A stretch of 64,000 nt of DNA from Coprinellus micaceus (GCA_951394405.1 OX596342.1:1364001-1428000), one strand, 5' to 3'. Numbered from the stretch's first letter, positions 22,701-35,438 are shown. The notes: a model not told the origin generated them from the letters alone. Numbers and translations: made by a program.

Positions 22701-25079
22701 AGAGCAAGCAAATGGGTGGGAACAGTGCGTAAATTTCCTGATATTCAAGAAAGCATGTTTAACCTAAGTTGGGTTTTATAGAATGACCCAGTACTAGCCC
22801 AGCAACTGATGGAGGCTGCATCTTATGCCCTCTACTTCAGTGGCAGCCCTGCATCTGCATCCACACCCCATCTCTACCTCTCAACACTTGCAACCTGGCC
22901 ACCAAATCATGGGCTTGCTCATACCTGGAGATGCCACTTTCCCAGGATCCCTGATTTCAGATCCTTCAACTCTGAGAGTGGCTCAGCATTGATGCAAATC
23001 AGTGTACCAGGGGCCCCCTATGGACTAGCAATGCGATCTGATGGAACACAAATCATTTCTGGTTTGGACGACAACTCAGTGCGGATTTATAAAGCTTCAA
23101 CTGGCCGGGAGCTCAAGGTCCTGACTGGCCATACCAACAAGGTCCTCTCAGTTGCCATTTCCACTGACAACATACACATTGTTTCTGGGTCCCAGGATCA
23201 CACAATACGGATCTGGGATGCATTGACAGGCAAGGAGCTGAAGACCTTGAAAGGCCACAAACACTGGGTCTGGTCAGTTGCCATCTCTCCTGATGGAACA
23301 CAGGTTGTTTCTGGGTCAGAGGACAAATCTATCTGGATTTGGGATGTGTCTGCAGGAGAGCATGTGAAGGTGTTGGAAGGCCACACTCATGCAGTCAATT
23401 CAGTTGTCATATCTGTTGATGGGACCTGCATTGTTTCTGGGTCTGCTGACTGCTCAGTGCGGATCTGGGACATGTTGACAGGCAGGGAGCTGAAGACCCT
23501 GGAAGGCCATGAAGGTTCTGTCTGGTCAGTTGCAATCTCTGCTGATGGGACACACATTGTCTCTGGGTCAGCAGACAAATCTGTCCGGATTTGGGAAGCA
23601 TCCACAGGCAAGCAGCTCAAGGCATTGAAAGGCCACACTGGCACAGTCCGTTCAGTTGCAATATCCCCCAACACAGCCCACATCATTTCTGCATCAGACG
23701 ACCAAACTGTGCAGATTTGGGATCTGGCCACAGGGGAGGTCCTGAAGGTCCTGAAAGGCCACACATACTGGGTACGCTCTGTTGCCATTTCAGCAGATGG
23801 AACACGCATTGCTTCTGGGTCAGGGGACTGCTCAGTGCGGGTCTGGGATGCATCTGGGAAGGGAGTGGAAGCCACGGAGGGCCACACCAACCAGGATGGG
23901 ATGGCCATTGTTCCTGGGTCAAGCAACACCTCAACACCAGCACCAGCACCAGACAATCCAACGGGCCAGAAGCTGGAGGCTCCTGAAGGTCACACAGGGG
24001 CTATCACATCAGTTGCAATATCTGCAGATGGAACACACATCATTTCAGCTGGGCAGGACAACTCAATCCGAATTTGGGACATATCAACAGGCAAGCAGCT
24101 GCAAGTGCTGGAAGGTCATTCTGCCAATGTTGCATCAGTTGCAGCCTCTGCTGATGGGTCATGCATTGTTTCTGGTTCATGGGACAAGTTGGTGAGGGTT
24201 TGGGATGGGTTGACTGGCCAGGAGCTGAAGGTCTTGCATGGCCACACCGATGAGGTCAACTCAGTTGCCATTTCCATTGGCATGACCCACATCGTTTCTG
24301 GGTCAGATGACTGCTCCATACGTGTATGGGATGCATCAACAGGTGAGGAGCTGAAGATCCTGGGAGGCCACAGAGCGGCAGTCATGGCAGTCACAATCTC
24401 TGCTGATGGAACACACATCATTTCTGGGTCGGTGGACAAATCTATCCGGGTTTGGGACATGGCCACAGGGATGCAGATGAAGGTGTTGCAGGGCCATACT
24501 GCCCAGGTCAACTCGGTTGCAATTTCTACCAACATGGCACACATCATATCTGGATCCCGGGACTGTTCAATCCGAATATGGGACGTGTTGACAGGCAAGC
24601 AGCTGAAGGCCATGGAAGGCCACAGCGCAAAGGTCTGGTCCGTTGCAATTTCTGCTGATGGGACACACATCGTTTCTGGATCAGAAGACCAGTCAATACG
24701 TGTGTGGGATATGGTGACAGGCAAAGAGCTGGCAGTGCTGGAAGGCCATATGGACCGGGTCTCGTCTGGTGCAATCTCTGCCGATGGAAAACACATCGTT
24801 TCTGGGTCGATGGATCAATCAGTACGGCTATGGGCTATCAATCCTGCTCCCAAGCCAAGCAATGAGGCAGGAGGGAGATTGCATGGAGGTTGGATTCTGC
24901 CACCCAACCGGGATGACCGCCTTATGTTTGTACCACCGCGCCTTGGCTTTCCTTCTCCCCACCTCGTTCGCATTTTCCCTTCCCCCGAATTCCCTCCACC
25001 GACTGTTGATTTTGAGCAAGCCGCCCTTGGAACTGAATGGCACAAATGCTACCTCCCCCAACCAGAGCTGCCCACCTAG
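19711..25079 (+). CDS. NLR1: NACHT-WD40 STAND protein (NWD type), intact
   Basis: Ten exons in phase: 19711-19924, 19977-20045, 20099-20161, 20209-20259, 20322-20569, 20621-20757, 20813-20954, 21007-21063, 21114-22724 and 22782-25079; 1,629 aa. The N-terminus (~1-200) is Ser/Ala/Pro-rich; ~200-320 is helical, resembling fungal STAND effector domains such as HeLo-like folds (inference). NACHT: Walker A GPAGSGKT at 390-397, Walker B LIDAVDEL at ~502-509 and a TSRP motif at ~538-541. A winged-helix-like region follows, then WD40 repeats at ~936-1550 and a conserved Pro-rich tail. In this class, WD40 repeats sense a ligand, NACHT oligomerises with ATP, and the N-terminus signals (cell death or incompatibility). 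Intron acceptor 20811-20812 (ATGAG) was chosen because only it keeps the frame, and the same choice works in NLR2. Retaining introns 1 and 2 together (52+53 nt) also leaves the frame open. Confidence 0.93.
22990..24850 (+). repeat. WD40 repeat array of NLR1 (15 units of ~126 bp)
   Basis: Each unit encodes a GH...SVAIS-DGT-I-SGS-D-S-RIWD motif of about 42 residues. Fourteen units are good; unit 8 (about 23870-23990) is degenerate, lacks the WD signature and is rich in T/P/A. It splits the array 7+7. DNA similarity between units is high, while the residues just after GH vary (HTNKV, HKHWV, HTHAV, HEGSV, HTGTV...). Confidence 0.85.
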
Positions 25080-28000
25080 CTACCTGTGTTGCAAATGACC
25101 CTCCTGTTGCACCCTCTCCATTGAACCTTCCCGACCTTGTTCACTGCTCTCAAACCTCTCCTCAATTCCATTCTATGCCCACTTTTCCATCATGGTCACT
25201 GTATTTATATGTCTCGTTATGGTATATGTCCTGTCATGTATCTCGTAGCTATTTCGCGCTGGTCTTCCGAGTGAGCAGACATCTGTTCATTGTTCGTCAA
25301 CAGCCCCGATATACTTGTAAGCGCCCGTGATGTCATCGCCTCTCTCGAGGTTTGGCGTCTGTCGCCCATGCACCGAGTCCACATCGTCTAGCCTTCAATA
25401 GGGTCGCCAGAGGATAGGATAGTGAACTACCCCTAGCCAGCTAGAATCTGAGCTCCCTCGGTCCGGTGCCTCGCCCAGTCAATTGGGCCGGTATTGAGCC
25501 CCACACGACTGCAAATCACGAAATACACTGAAGAACTCCCCACCAGTCGCTTTGGGCTGGCGTTTCACTCAGAAATAAAGCAAGGCAGGGACGATGGTTT
25601 AGGAAAGAGCAACCGTCATGCACTCTTGCCTGGAACAACCAGCCTCTTCCCCTCTCTCTGCCAACTTCGTAGAATTGTCGCGTTTTCTCGTCTCTCAGTC
25701 TCGTCGACCTGGGCCAGGATCCCCTTGCATCGCCCTACTCTGGTGGTTGTCTGGTACCGCTTCTCGACGAGGTCGTAGAGGGTATGGCGTGGGCTTGTAG
25801 CGCGCGATATCCAAACCCGCTAGGTCGAGCTGAGAATCGCGGAGGGGAGCAACGAAGGGAAGCTGCCAAGGGAAAGTTGAGATGGGCTCGTAGAGTGCGC
25901 ACACCGGCGTGTTCGCTGGCGATGTAGATTCTCGGAAGAGCGAGAGGCTGGCCTTGGCTATCGCGTCGCATTTGCAGGGTGAAGGTCGACGCAAAAAGGT
26001 GGGTTGATCAGGGGCTTGACAGTTGAACGGTTGGTTGGAAACGCGGGAGCGAGGGTCTGATAGACACGGCGGACGAGAAAATGCTCAAGGAGGGGGTAGT
26101 ATGAAGCGGGGAGAGGAGGATGTTGAGCGGCCAGCTCCACACTGAGAGGCGAAACACGAACCTGCGTTCTCCTTAAATCCCACCGCTCAGCGGGGCTACC
26201 CCCAGAGCATAAAATCCACCATAGGGGGCCGACGAGGTGGTAGGGACACGGGAAAGGGAAGGGACGCTGGTACCCTGCCCTTGATGTCCTCCTGATCACA
26301 GGAACTCTCGACAACTCAGCCTCTTGCTCATCCCATGCACGGTTGGAGCGTGTGTTCGTAAATTCAATGGAGCCTCAGGCAGTGGTAAGCTTCCCTTGGT
26401 GTCAATAGATAGGAGGGTGTAGCGAGTGTAGAACGGTGGTGGTCGCGGTACGAATCCAAGCAGCAAAATGAGTGTGGGAGCGGATCAAACGCGTCTTTGT
26501 TTGTCCGCGATGACGCGACTCTTGTTCCCTTCTCCCATCCTCCATATCCCAACTATTCCGCCCTCGCTCTCTCTAGTCTAACGTAGCCTTCCCCTCGGTC
26601 TCCTCAAGCACAAACAGCCAGATGTCACGACCGTAGGCCACAGCAACCCCATATGTGGGCAACCGCGACGGGCGCTTCAGACTGTATCGGCAAGCCATTG
26701 GAACTTCCAGGTACGCGCGCTTATTTTCTGTCGCCGTCGTCCTCTCCGTCTATCCCCTCTTTACCTCGCTTCCCCCGTAGACTCGTTTACCATCCCATGC
26801 TTACACTTGCCCACCCTACAGGTTGGCGCGCTTCTCTCCAAGCCTCGTTACCTTTGCCCCTCACCATCTTCCGCCATGGCTCTCCTATCTTGCCAGCATC
26901 AGAGCCGCGTATATCGCGACACCCCCATACCCTCCCCTTTCCTAAGGCCCATTGTGTAGTGCTCTTTCATGCGTACTCCGCACCTGCACACGCTACCAAT
27001 ACTACGATCGGCAAGAAGATAAAGTCTGGAAGCAGCTCTCGGGCTCGGAAATACTCGCTACCTCGAACGAAACCTCCTTCCACGTCCGCCTGGGCCTCGC
27101 ATCCTCATCCTCATCTCCTATCCTCAAATGCCATCGCCATCATCATCATGTGTCATCCCCCTGCCGTCCGTCCAATATCTGCCTCCGAGGAAGCGACAAA
27201 GCAACCAGAGGTTCTGGGGAAGTACGACCCGAGGATGGCAACAGCGGGGATTGGCACTGCTTCGAGCGCGTTGGAGCCGATCCGAGCGTGTGTTTGTAGG
27301 AGTACGGCCCAGCGGCGGTCGCCAATGTCCATCCTCTTCACCCACATCCTCCTGGCATGGCCGTGAAGGCTGGGCCCATGTGGAGATAGCGAAGGCGGTC
27401 AACAATGAAGATGTCGGAGTGGTTCCATTTGGGAAGGGAGTAGGTGGGGTGGGTGCAAAGGGGGAAGAGGACGGATGCCCGGGAAGCAGGGTTCAAGAGG
27501 AAGCGGCCGCGGGAACGTGCCGGCTCGGCCGCTGTGAGGCGGTGGGAAGGGCGGATCGGGGGATGAGAAGAGGGACTAGGAGATGAGAGGAGCTCGAAGA
27601 GAAGAAGGAGAGAAAGTGGCTTTGTCCGGTGCAACGAGGATTATGGGGCATGACCCATCGCTCCCGACATCCCACACCCGACGATCCCCCTCGCCATCGC
27701 GGTTTCCATCATTCTCCATCCTCCCCTCCTTCCGCGCCTTTCCCCCTCATCTCTATTCGCCTGTGTCACACAGACCAAGCCCCTCGTCTACGAGAGGGTT
27801 TTCGGGTGCTACTACGACGCCTCGGCAGGTCACAGTTGCAACCCAGCAAGACTTGAGTGACGGACACCTCCTTCAACGAACCCTTTGGAGACGGCGTCCT
27901 GTCGACTGGGGGCGAGAAGCGACGGTCAAGGTCTTGCTCGGAACTCCTAGGGACGATTCGACCGAGGTTCGCCCTAAATTCGATCGAGTATCCCTACCCG

Positions 28001-31000
28001 TTGGAGCTCAGCCAGGGGGGGCTCACGCCATGGCGGGGAGATGGGAGGACGCGTCGAAAGGTTGGTCCTGAGGATGAGCACGTGGTAGCGCCTTGGACCA
28101 CGAATGCAAGAACATTTCGAACGGCTGGGCTTGGAGATATGCATCGTCCGCTCTCAATTGACCATAGGAAGCGCTGTCAACGCCCATCGCTGTTCGTGCT
28201 GAGGGTGGTGCGAGAAGACGGCGAGGACGCGCCGAATTGGGGCTGCACAGTGCGACTGTTCACTTACCACGACGACATCGCCTCAGGTGCTGCTCGTCTT
28301 GTTCAAGTCGAAGGAAGGGCGAGACAGCTAGGGAAAACTCGGACAATCTTGTAGCTAGCCCCCATTTCGAGAAACCACTTACAATTTAGGATATTTCTGT
28401 ACTTCATAGGGCTCACGACGTCCTGACGTGTAGTACTAGCTTGTCCTCACGGATTTGAAGATGAGTGGGGGAATGCAATGTTGATTTCGGACGAGCTGTT
28501 TAGCGCTCGGCAATCGCCGGTATAAGATGTGTTTGAACATCCAGTTCGCGGGTGCAGTGAAACATTTTCAAGTCTCTCTTCCACACATCTCTGTCGTTGC
28601 TCGTGTCCTCCGGGGGCCCCCTGTCCAAAGTTCGACCATAGACCAAAGCTCTCCTCACAAAAGACTGCTCCCTTCATCACCTACCCCCTCTCCCCCCGCA
28701 GCTCAAACGACGTCTCCCTACTCCCCCTACGCCAAAAAGCTTTCTCATTTCTCTCTACGGTTTTCTTCTTCCCTCCTCGTTCGTGCCACCATTCCTCCCA
28801 CCCGCGGGGTCCAGGTATCAAATACCGTCGATGCCTACCCATTCACCCCACCTGTCAGCCTCCTTCACACTCCTCTCCATCCCCGCCGCTCCCTTCCTAC
28901 CCCCACAGTGCCCATCTCCAAACACCTCTCCACCTTTCCCCTCGCCCTTCGTGGTTCTCTTTCCCCCGCATCCAGCAGGGCTCCGCTGTCTCTTAAGTAG
29001 TATCCACTGGCAGTGGGGCCTATCGAGTGCCATGTAACACAACTGTGACCCCTCACAATAGGATGGAGGCAGAGGGTGTGCACCAAAGCCTTTGTTCCCC
29101 CACAACTCTCACCTCCCCCTTCCTGAGCCGCAACCTCCCTCTGTCGTCCCATCCAATCCCTTCCCACTCCCAGTACTAGGAGTATTGTTCCCTCGTTCCC
29201 GATTGAGAACCCACGGTGGTCGGGAATGCAGGTTGTTGGCGGTGGTCCCCCACTTCAACGCCCTGCCAGACCCCCAAAGGATTTCCTCGGCACTCTCCCA
29301 ACTCTCCTCCCCTTCGGACCAGACTACGGCCGCTCGAGAAGGTCGTGGTAATGGTCGGCACCAGGGGGAGGTGAGTAGCAAGCGGACGGTAGGGACACTC
29401 GTCCTTGGCTACTCGCGGCGGAGCGGATGAGAGGGTGTGTGCCTTCGTGAGTAGGTAAGGAGGCTACCCGCGTCGGCCGTTAGGAGTAGACGACGGGGGG
29501 AGAAGGGGCTTTGGACCAGGGAACAAGGGGAGCAAGCTCGAAACGTGCACACGCCGCGAAATCTTCCTCCCTCCGCTACCCAGCCTGTCTCATTGCCTGC
29601 GCCTTCTACTGCCCACACCACTGCGCTAGAACCATCTGGGTAGGCAACCCTACCCACAGTCGCCTCACTAGCAGTCGGGCCCGATCATGTTGAGAACTGT
29701 TTGGCGTGACCTGATATCCGAATTGTGCACCGACTCGGTCTCTAGGAACCGTGATGACGTCCATTGACCATCTGCCGTACCCTCCCAAGACTACGCCCAT
29801 CGGACCTTGAGACTTCCAAACCAGCGAGGAATTGTAGACCACGGGGCGCCCGTGACGTCACCGCTCATGTCTATCCCTTCTATCCCTGCAGAGGTGATGA
29901 AAGGATGGAGGAAAGGGAAGCGCCGAGCGAAATATTACGCGGTAAGGCGGCGAAGAGGGTGAAGCAGGGGTTAATCATGATGCAAGTGGGGACGACATGG
30001 ATGGCCTGCCTGAAAGAAGCCTAAACTAAACCAAAGGGGGAGCGAAAAAATAGGCGGGGAGAGTGCAAGGTATCACAGCATACGCTTTGCCTTGCACCAG
30101 GTCGGGTGTTCGCAGTTTCGACCGAGTAGCGATAATACGAGGCGGCCTCATGCTTCTAAAAGAAAACAGAAGAACGCCGGTGAGCCTGCAGTGGGCACAT
30201 CACAAAGAATTCACAACGCACCCTCTGCATATTATTTGTTGCCTACGCGAACCCTGATTCCGAAACGGCCAAGTAATCGGTCGTAAGATGCAACAATAGA
30301 CGCAACAGGTGTGAGGTGGACGCGACTCGATAGGGCTACAGGAAGTGTGGTCGTCAGCTATCCATTTCGCGTCGCTCGTCAAGGGCACAGGGGTAAAGTC
30401 ACGCACCAGTCTTATTATCCCGTCACGAAACCGACACCGCTCCCTCTCTCTACCACATTCGTACGCTTCCCTCTTGGTTCCCACCAAATCGCTATGATAT
30501 GGGTGGCTCGCCGTAGTCTTCTCCCAGTCATCCAACGGCGCCGTTCGATGAACCGGCGTTGGCATGTGGGTGTGAGGTTCGGATTCGTACCGCCAGGCAG
30601 CCGCATCCACTACAACGAGTCGAGTTGGTAGCCGTGAATCGGTTGAACGAAGGAGCAATGCCGGGAATACGCTGAGCAGGGGCGAAAGTTCACGTCGGGG
30701 TGGTTGATATTAACTTAGTGTTGATCGTCGAATCCAGGAAGGCCGGCGTTCATTGGCGCGTAGGTCCACAGAGCGAAGGCGACGCGGTAGCAGGGTGGAC
30801 TGGTGGCCGAAGCATTCATTCTGCGAAGCGAAGGGCTTCTCCTGGGCGCGAGGGTCGAATTAGCAGCAGGGTCAAAGGGAGGGGTGAGATGACTAGAGGG
30901 TGAGGATGGGGGAACAGACGACATGAGTAACCCTTCTACGATGCGACCATAGATACGAAAGACGAACCTGCGCTATCGGTCCACACCGGGTAGTTCCATT

Positions 31001-31840
31001 GAACCGCCCCAGGGTCGACTCAAGGCAAGCAAGGGATGCGGGATGGAGAGAGAAGGCGTATGTTTGCCATCGCTGGTATCCTATCCCGGCCGAGTTTCTG
31101 CGTTGAGCCATACACGCTTGGAGGCGATGTTCCACCCCTGGTAGATAGAGCGGAAAGCGAGAAAGAGAAAGTGAGAGGACTCGGAAGTGATGGCAGTGGG
31201 CGGAACCAAACAGCGAACGTGAGAACCGAACAGTCGTCGATGACGCGATGGGCGTCTCTTTCTCTTCTCCTTCGCCATCCGCCAAATAACTGGCGCACGG
31301 CCCCCCTCTCGAATACAGGGTTATGGCGAAAAGAGAGGACGCGTGCGTGTAGGACCCCGGCGAAGGCGTGAGCTGAACCCACTCCGCCCGCCCACTGCCT
31401 CTGTACGTCCCCATTCATTTTATCTTCTTATTTTCGTATCCCTCTGCCTTTGCCTTGTACTCCTGGAGACGAACCTACACTAATCTCTTGGCCTCTCCTC
31501 CCTTCCGCAGAATCAACTCGTAATACTCGACTAGGCGAACAGTCACAGAGTCGCGTCCTGGGCTCATGGGGCCGACCCTGGCAAACAGTGAGGCGTAATT
31601 CCCATCGAAAAAACTCAGGTGTGCTTCTCCGTCCTTTTGTTTCCTTTACACACCTCGAACTGACGTGTGTCCGTCGCCCTAGGGAGATCTTCTCCTTGCA
31701 TTTCACTCCCTCGACTTGAGTTCCTCCCCCTCCCCACCGACGCCCCCACGACCCTTTCACCCTCTCCTGTTCGTAAGTCCTGCTCCTCTACGCCTAGTCC
31801 CCACGACGGACGCCAATGCAGGTCGAGCCCACTGAACTGC
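25080..31840. other. Decayed spacer of unit 1, first part
   Basis: The first ~250 bases are the 3' flank of NLR1. The rest is GC-rich and has only short, overlapping open frames that mostly differ between units 1 and 2. A minus-strand stretch (about 25700-26310) keeps protein-like pieces in both units (LPFVAPL; PYHLVGPLWWILCSGG, matching 47200-47935), possibly an old gene. Exon-like pieces bounded by GT-AG appear near 26650-27300 (matching 48190-48900). No product can be named. Confidence 0.4.
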
Positions 31841-32318
31841 GCCCCCGTGCGTTACCTATCAACCGGGAAGGAAGATAAAGGCGATGGAGCGAAGCCAGGA
31901 GCAGAGACGGGACTCGCACCCCTCCGCCCCACTAACGACCCTTCGATCCACCACATCCGCCTTTCCCCTCGCACTCTGGGTTTCCACTTTCCTCACATCC
32001 GCATCCTGGTCACCGTTCTCAAACCCTCCCTCGGCGCAACTGTCAAAATGGCCCAGTATCGAATCACCCCACCTAACCAACCCGCCGCGATCCTCCTCCC
32101 CGCCACTTGTCCAAATAGCCCACTGCACCTCCAACAGCCATCCTTCCCATCACCAATCCCCCAACTCATCCTCCTCGCTGTCAGACCACGAAACCGCATG
32201 GAGCGCGTCGCTCGTGGCGTCATTTTCGAGCATTTCCTTGGAGTCGCGGTCGGACGGGGCGGTTCGGGAGCCTGAGGACTAGGAGTGAGATCGAGGAGGG
32301 GGTATGCATTTGTAAATT
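31841..32318 (+). pseudogene. Broken 3' half of the proteasome-chaperone-like gene (unit 1)
   Basis: Fragments in shifting frames match the intact gene at 16240-17433, in opposite orientation. They are APVRYLSTG (cf. APVRYISTG), RSTTSAF-LAL, SSSLSDHETAWSASL (cf. SSSADHEDSWSAPL) and a C-terminal RSEIEEG (cf. RSEIGEG). At least two frameshifts separate them. Confidence 0.7.
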
Positions 32319-32639
32319 ATGGGTATATGGATTGGGGAGGGGGTCAGTGGGGAGCGAAGGGACGGGCTTTGAGCCATACAGCGGGAAAGCGAAGGAGGGT
32401 GGAAGCAGTCAAGAGTTGGAGGCAGGAAGGGAAGGCAGAGGCCCCAGAAAAGCGGAAGCCGAGCAAGAAAACCGTTCCCGCGCAAATATACTTTCACTCT
32501 GCCCCTCTCCACCCAACAAACGAAGCGCTCCCACTGGCTTGTGCTCTTCGGTGGATTCCGAACGGCTCTACCGTACTCAGCGTCGTTCGTAGTGTTCCTC
32601 GAACCACGTCACACCGTCTCATTCTCAGCGCTAGCCCAC

Positions 32640-34230
32640 AACCGCATTCCCAACGGACACATCGACGCGTGAGACTCGACTTCTCCACGCACCCGACATG
32701 AGGCGCACATCCTCCCTCAATTCGAATCGCGTCGCTGCGAAGCCCTCGCAAGTGGGATACATGGGCGTGGTGCTGCACTTACGTTCAGGCTCGAGCCTCG
32801 CTTGGCGACGCTGTTTTGTTATCGATACGCGTTGTGTTAACTCGATTGTAGAAGGAGCCCGGTGAAGCTAAGATTGCGGTCACTCATACCCCACCCCCAG
32901 CCGCAATCAATCTCCTCCCTCTCTTCATATCCAATCGTCACCCTCCGTCCGGTACCCCACCTCCACCATCAGCCACCAGTCCCTCCGACGACCGTCCTCC
33001 TTCGATGTCTCTCTCGATCAACATTCTCCTAACGCTTGGCCCGACCACGACGATAATCGGTCGGTTACATTCGTGCGGGAGGGCAGGCTGTAGCTTTGCG
33101 AAACTGCATTGTCCTGAAGAACCTTCGCACCACCATCGCGTAAATCGAAGCACGCAACCCCCTCGTCACCCAACGAGCCATCGGCCCCTCTCTCCCATGA
33201 CCCCGCCAACCACCAAGGTCTGTCTCGGCATCCACATCCACTCCCCCCGGCTTCATCGCCAGCCCCAAGCGGAACGTATCCCTCGTCCTCCTGCCTTGGG
33301 GTGCTACTCCCCGCCAGGTCGAGACTCGAGTACTTCAGCATCACCTGCTGTACCGATCTCAATTCGGGGTGGTTCCCTACTCACTCAACGGAGTCTCTGA
33401 AGGCGGCAGACTGGAGATTGGGGAGGAGGGTACTGTCGAGAACGACGATCGGACGGTTACTCGAGCTCCTTCTAGGGACCGATCGAGGCAGAAGTTTGCT
33501 CTCTTGGGTTCCCCGAGGGAGCTCATCCCTATCCTGGACCGTGGGCGGTAGCCCAGGAGGACGTCGAGGATCGCCGATTCCGAACATGGGGTCCAGGATG
33601 TGAGGGTGTCGGATGGGGAGGAGAGGTTGGTTATGCGGGCGAGTCGGCCAGGGAACGTTAAGCCTCCCCGCTCTATTCCCCTCTGCGCCGTGTTGCACAG
33701 AGCTCCGACACTCGTCGACGCTTTGTGACGACTGTGAGGCTTGATGCAACACCCACTCAGCACCAAATGAGACGAGGGAATGCAGTCTACCTCCTTGACC
33801 CGCGCACAGCACGAAGGAGGAAGAGCACACCATCGACGCCTTCACCTCAACCAATGCCCGGCCTACACTTCTGTCTACGCCACCTAACCCACTTTCCGCG
33901 GTCTCGAACGGCCAAACTCGGGGAGCAGCGTCTTCCCATCTCACTTGACGACCTCGACGTGCCGATTTGATGCACAACCGCCCTGAGGATCTGAGGATCG
34001 TGCGACAGCGTTGGGGACGCGGGACGACGAGGGCGTATCCAAAGTTGGACAGGCGGACTGGCCTTATGACAAGGCGTGGAGATGCACAGTCATGAAAGAA
34101 TTGGCGAATTCGTCGCGGGTTGATTACTGGGCTTCTGTTGGACGGACGGGGAAATGGTCTAGATCTGGGGCGCACGGCAGCGCGATGGGGAAGGCGCATC
34201 CGATAGGTTCGAAGGCCACAACTTCGCCAG
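32640..34230. repeat. Internal ~1.6-kb tandem repeat, copy a (unit 1)
   Basis: Begins at CATCGACGCGTGAGACTCGAC (about 32653). A second, diverged copy starts at about 34246 (copy b, to ~35420). Unit 2 carries both again at about 54650 and 56265, giving four copies in the window. The order of blocks is the same in each: CGCTGCGAAGCCCTCGCAAG, then CACCCTCCGTC, then a TCGGYCGGTT block, then CTCCCCCCGGCTT. Confidence 0.7.
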
Positions 34231-34245
34231 CACTGCCAACGGACG

Positions 34246-35420
34246 CATCGACGCGTGAGACTCGACTTCTCGAACGTCTCCGGCTCCACGCACCCGACAT
34301 ACGACGCACGCCCTCCCTCAAGTCGAATCGTATCGCTGCGAAGCCCTCGCAAGCGAGATGCATGGGCGTGGTGCTTCACTTCCGTTCGGGCTCGAGCATC
34401 ACCGATGGGGGGGGGGGGACGCTGTGACGTTGTCTGCGTGACTGGAACTGGGGGTTGCGGGGTTGCTCATATGCACAGTCTCTGCTGCAGTTGATCCCCT
34501 CGCTATCGGCGTTATATCCAATCGCCACCCTCCGTCGGACACCCACCTCCGCCACACTAGTCCCTCCTCCAACTACCGTCGGATCCTCCCCCAGTGCATC
34601 CTCCGACAACTATATTCATAACGCCTGGTCTGACCACGACCGCAACTATAGTCGGCCGGTTGGATTCATCCAGGGAGCAAGCCGCAATTTTGCGAAACCG
34701 CATGTCCTGAAGTCATCCCGTCAATCGAAGCACGCAACCTACTTATAATTACCACCCAACGAGCCGCCGCCTCCCTCCCTCCCATCAACATCGCCAACCA
34801 CCGAGCTCTCCCTCCGCATCCACTCCCCCCGGCTTCCTCGATGGCCTATGGAAACTGAGTGTGTCTCGTCCACTTGCCTTGTGGTCATACGGGCCTTCGC
34901 CAGGCCAAGGCTCGTTCAGCTCTGCATCGTTTGGAGGGCTGACCTCAATTGTGGTCGTCGCGCACTTCATGAATCCTTCCAAGACCCCTTTACTGGCTCC
35001 TTTTGACGAGAGGGGCTCCTCAAAGGGGACGACCGAGCTCTCGACCGATTCACCCTCCAAGTTCCTCGAGGGGATTCGCCATCGCCCGTGAGCGTGGTCC
35101 TTGCCGGAGCCCTCGGAATTTGTACTGTCAGTAAGAGGCTGGTTCTGACCTGCGAGCTTGCGGTGGCGATTGGGATTACGAATTCGAGGACGTTGGATGG
35201 GAGGGACGAGGGAGGAAGGTTGGGCACGCAGGCGAGTCGGCCTGGGCAGCATTAGGCCTTTCGGTGCTACCACTCTCTGCGCGGTAGTGCACGGAGCATC
35301 GACACCTCGGTTCGCTCGTCGAGACTTCGTGAGGTCTGCGCACGGGTTTGGTGCAGTATATGCTGGGAGTCTGCGCTCTGGGACCTCAACACGGAAGAGA
35401 TTGAAGGCGGCGTCGATATC
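34246..35420. repeat. Internal tandem repeat, copy b (unit 1)
   Basis: Diverged copy of the 32640 repeat. A run of ten G at 34407-34416 replaces four G in the unit 2 counterpart (56417-56420). Confidence 0.6.
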
Positions 35421-35438
35421 TGCACCCTCCATACTCGC

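Noticed and set aside
23387..24796. Long antisense open frames over the WD40 exons (also 45120-45632)
   Set aside because: They arise from the repeating codon pattern of the WD units read backwards and have no independent coding features.
22990..24850. Regular direct repeats read as a possible CRISPR-like or satellite array
   Set aside because: The ~126-bp period encodes 42-residue WD40 units with an open frame throughout; CRISPR arrays are not known from fungi.
33381..34379. 332-codon minus-strand open frame
   Set aside because: In unit 2 the same region is split into shorter frames. The translation is Ser/Arg/Pro-rich with no recognisable domain, and it overlaps a repeat tract.
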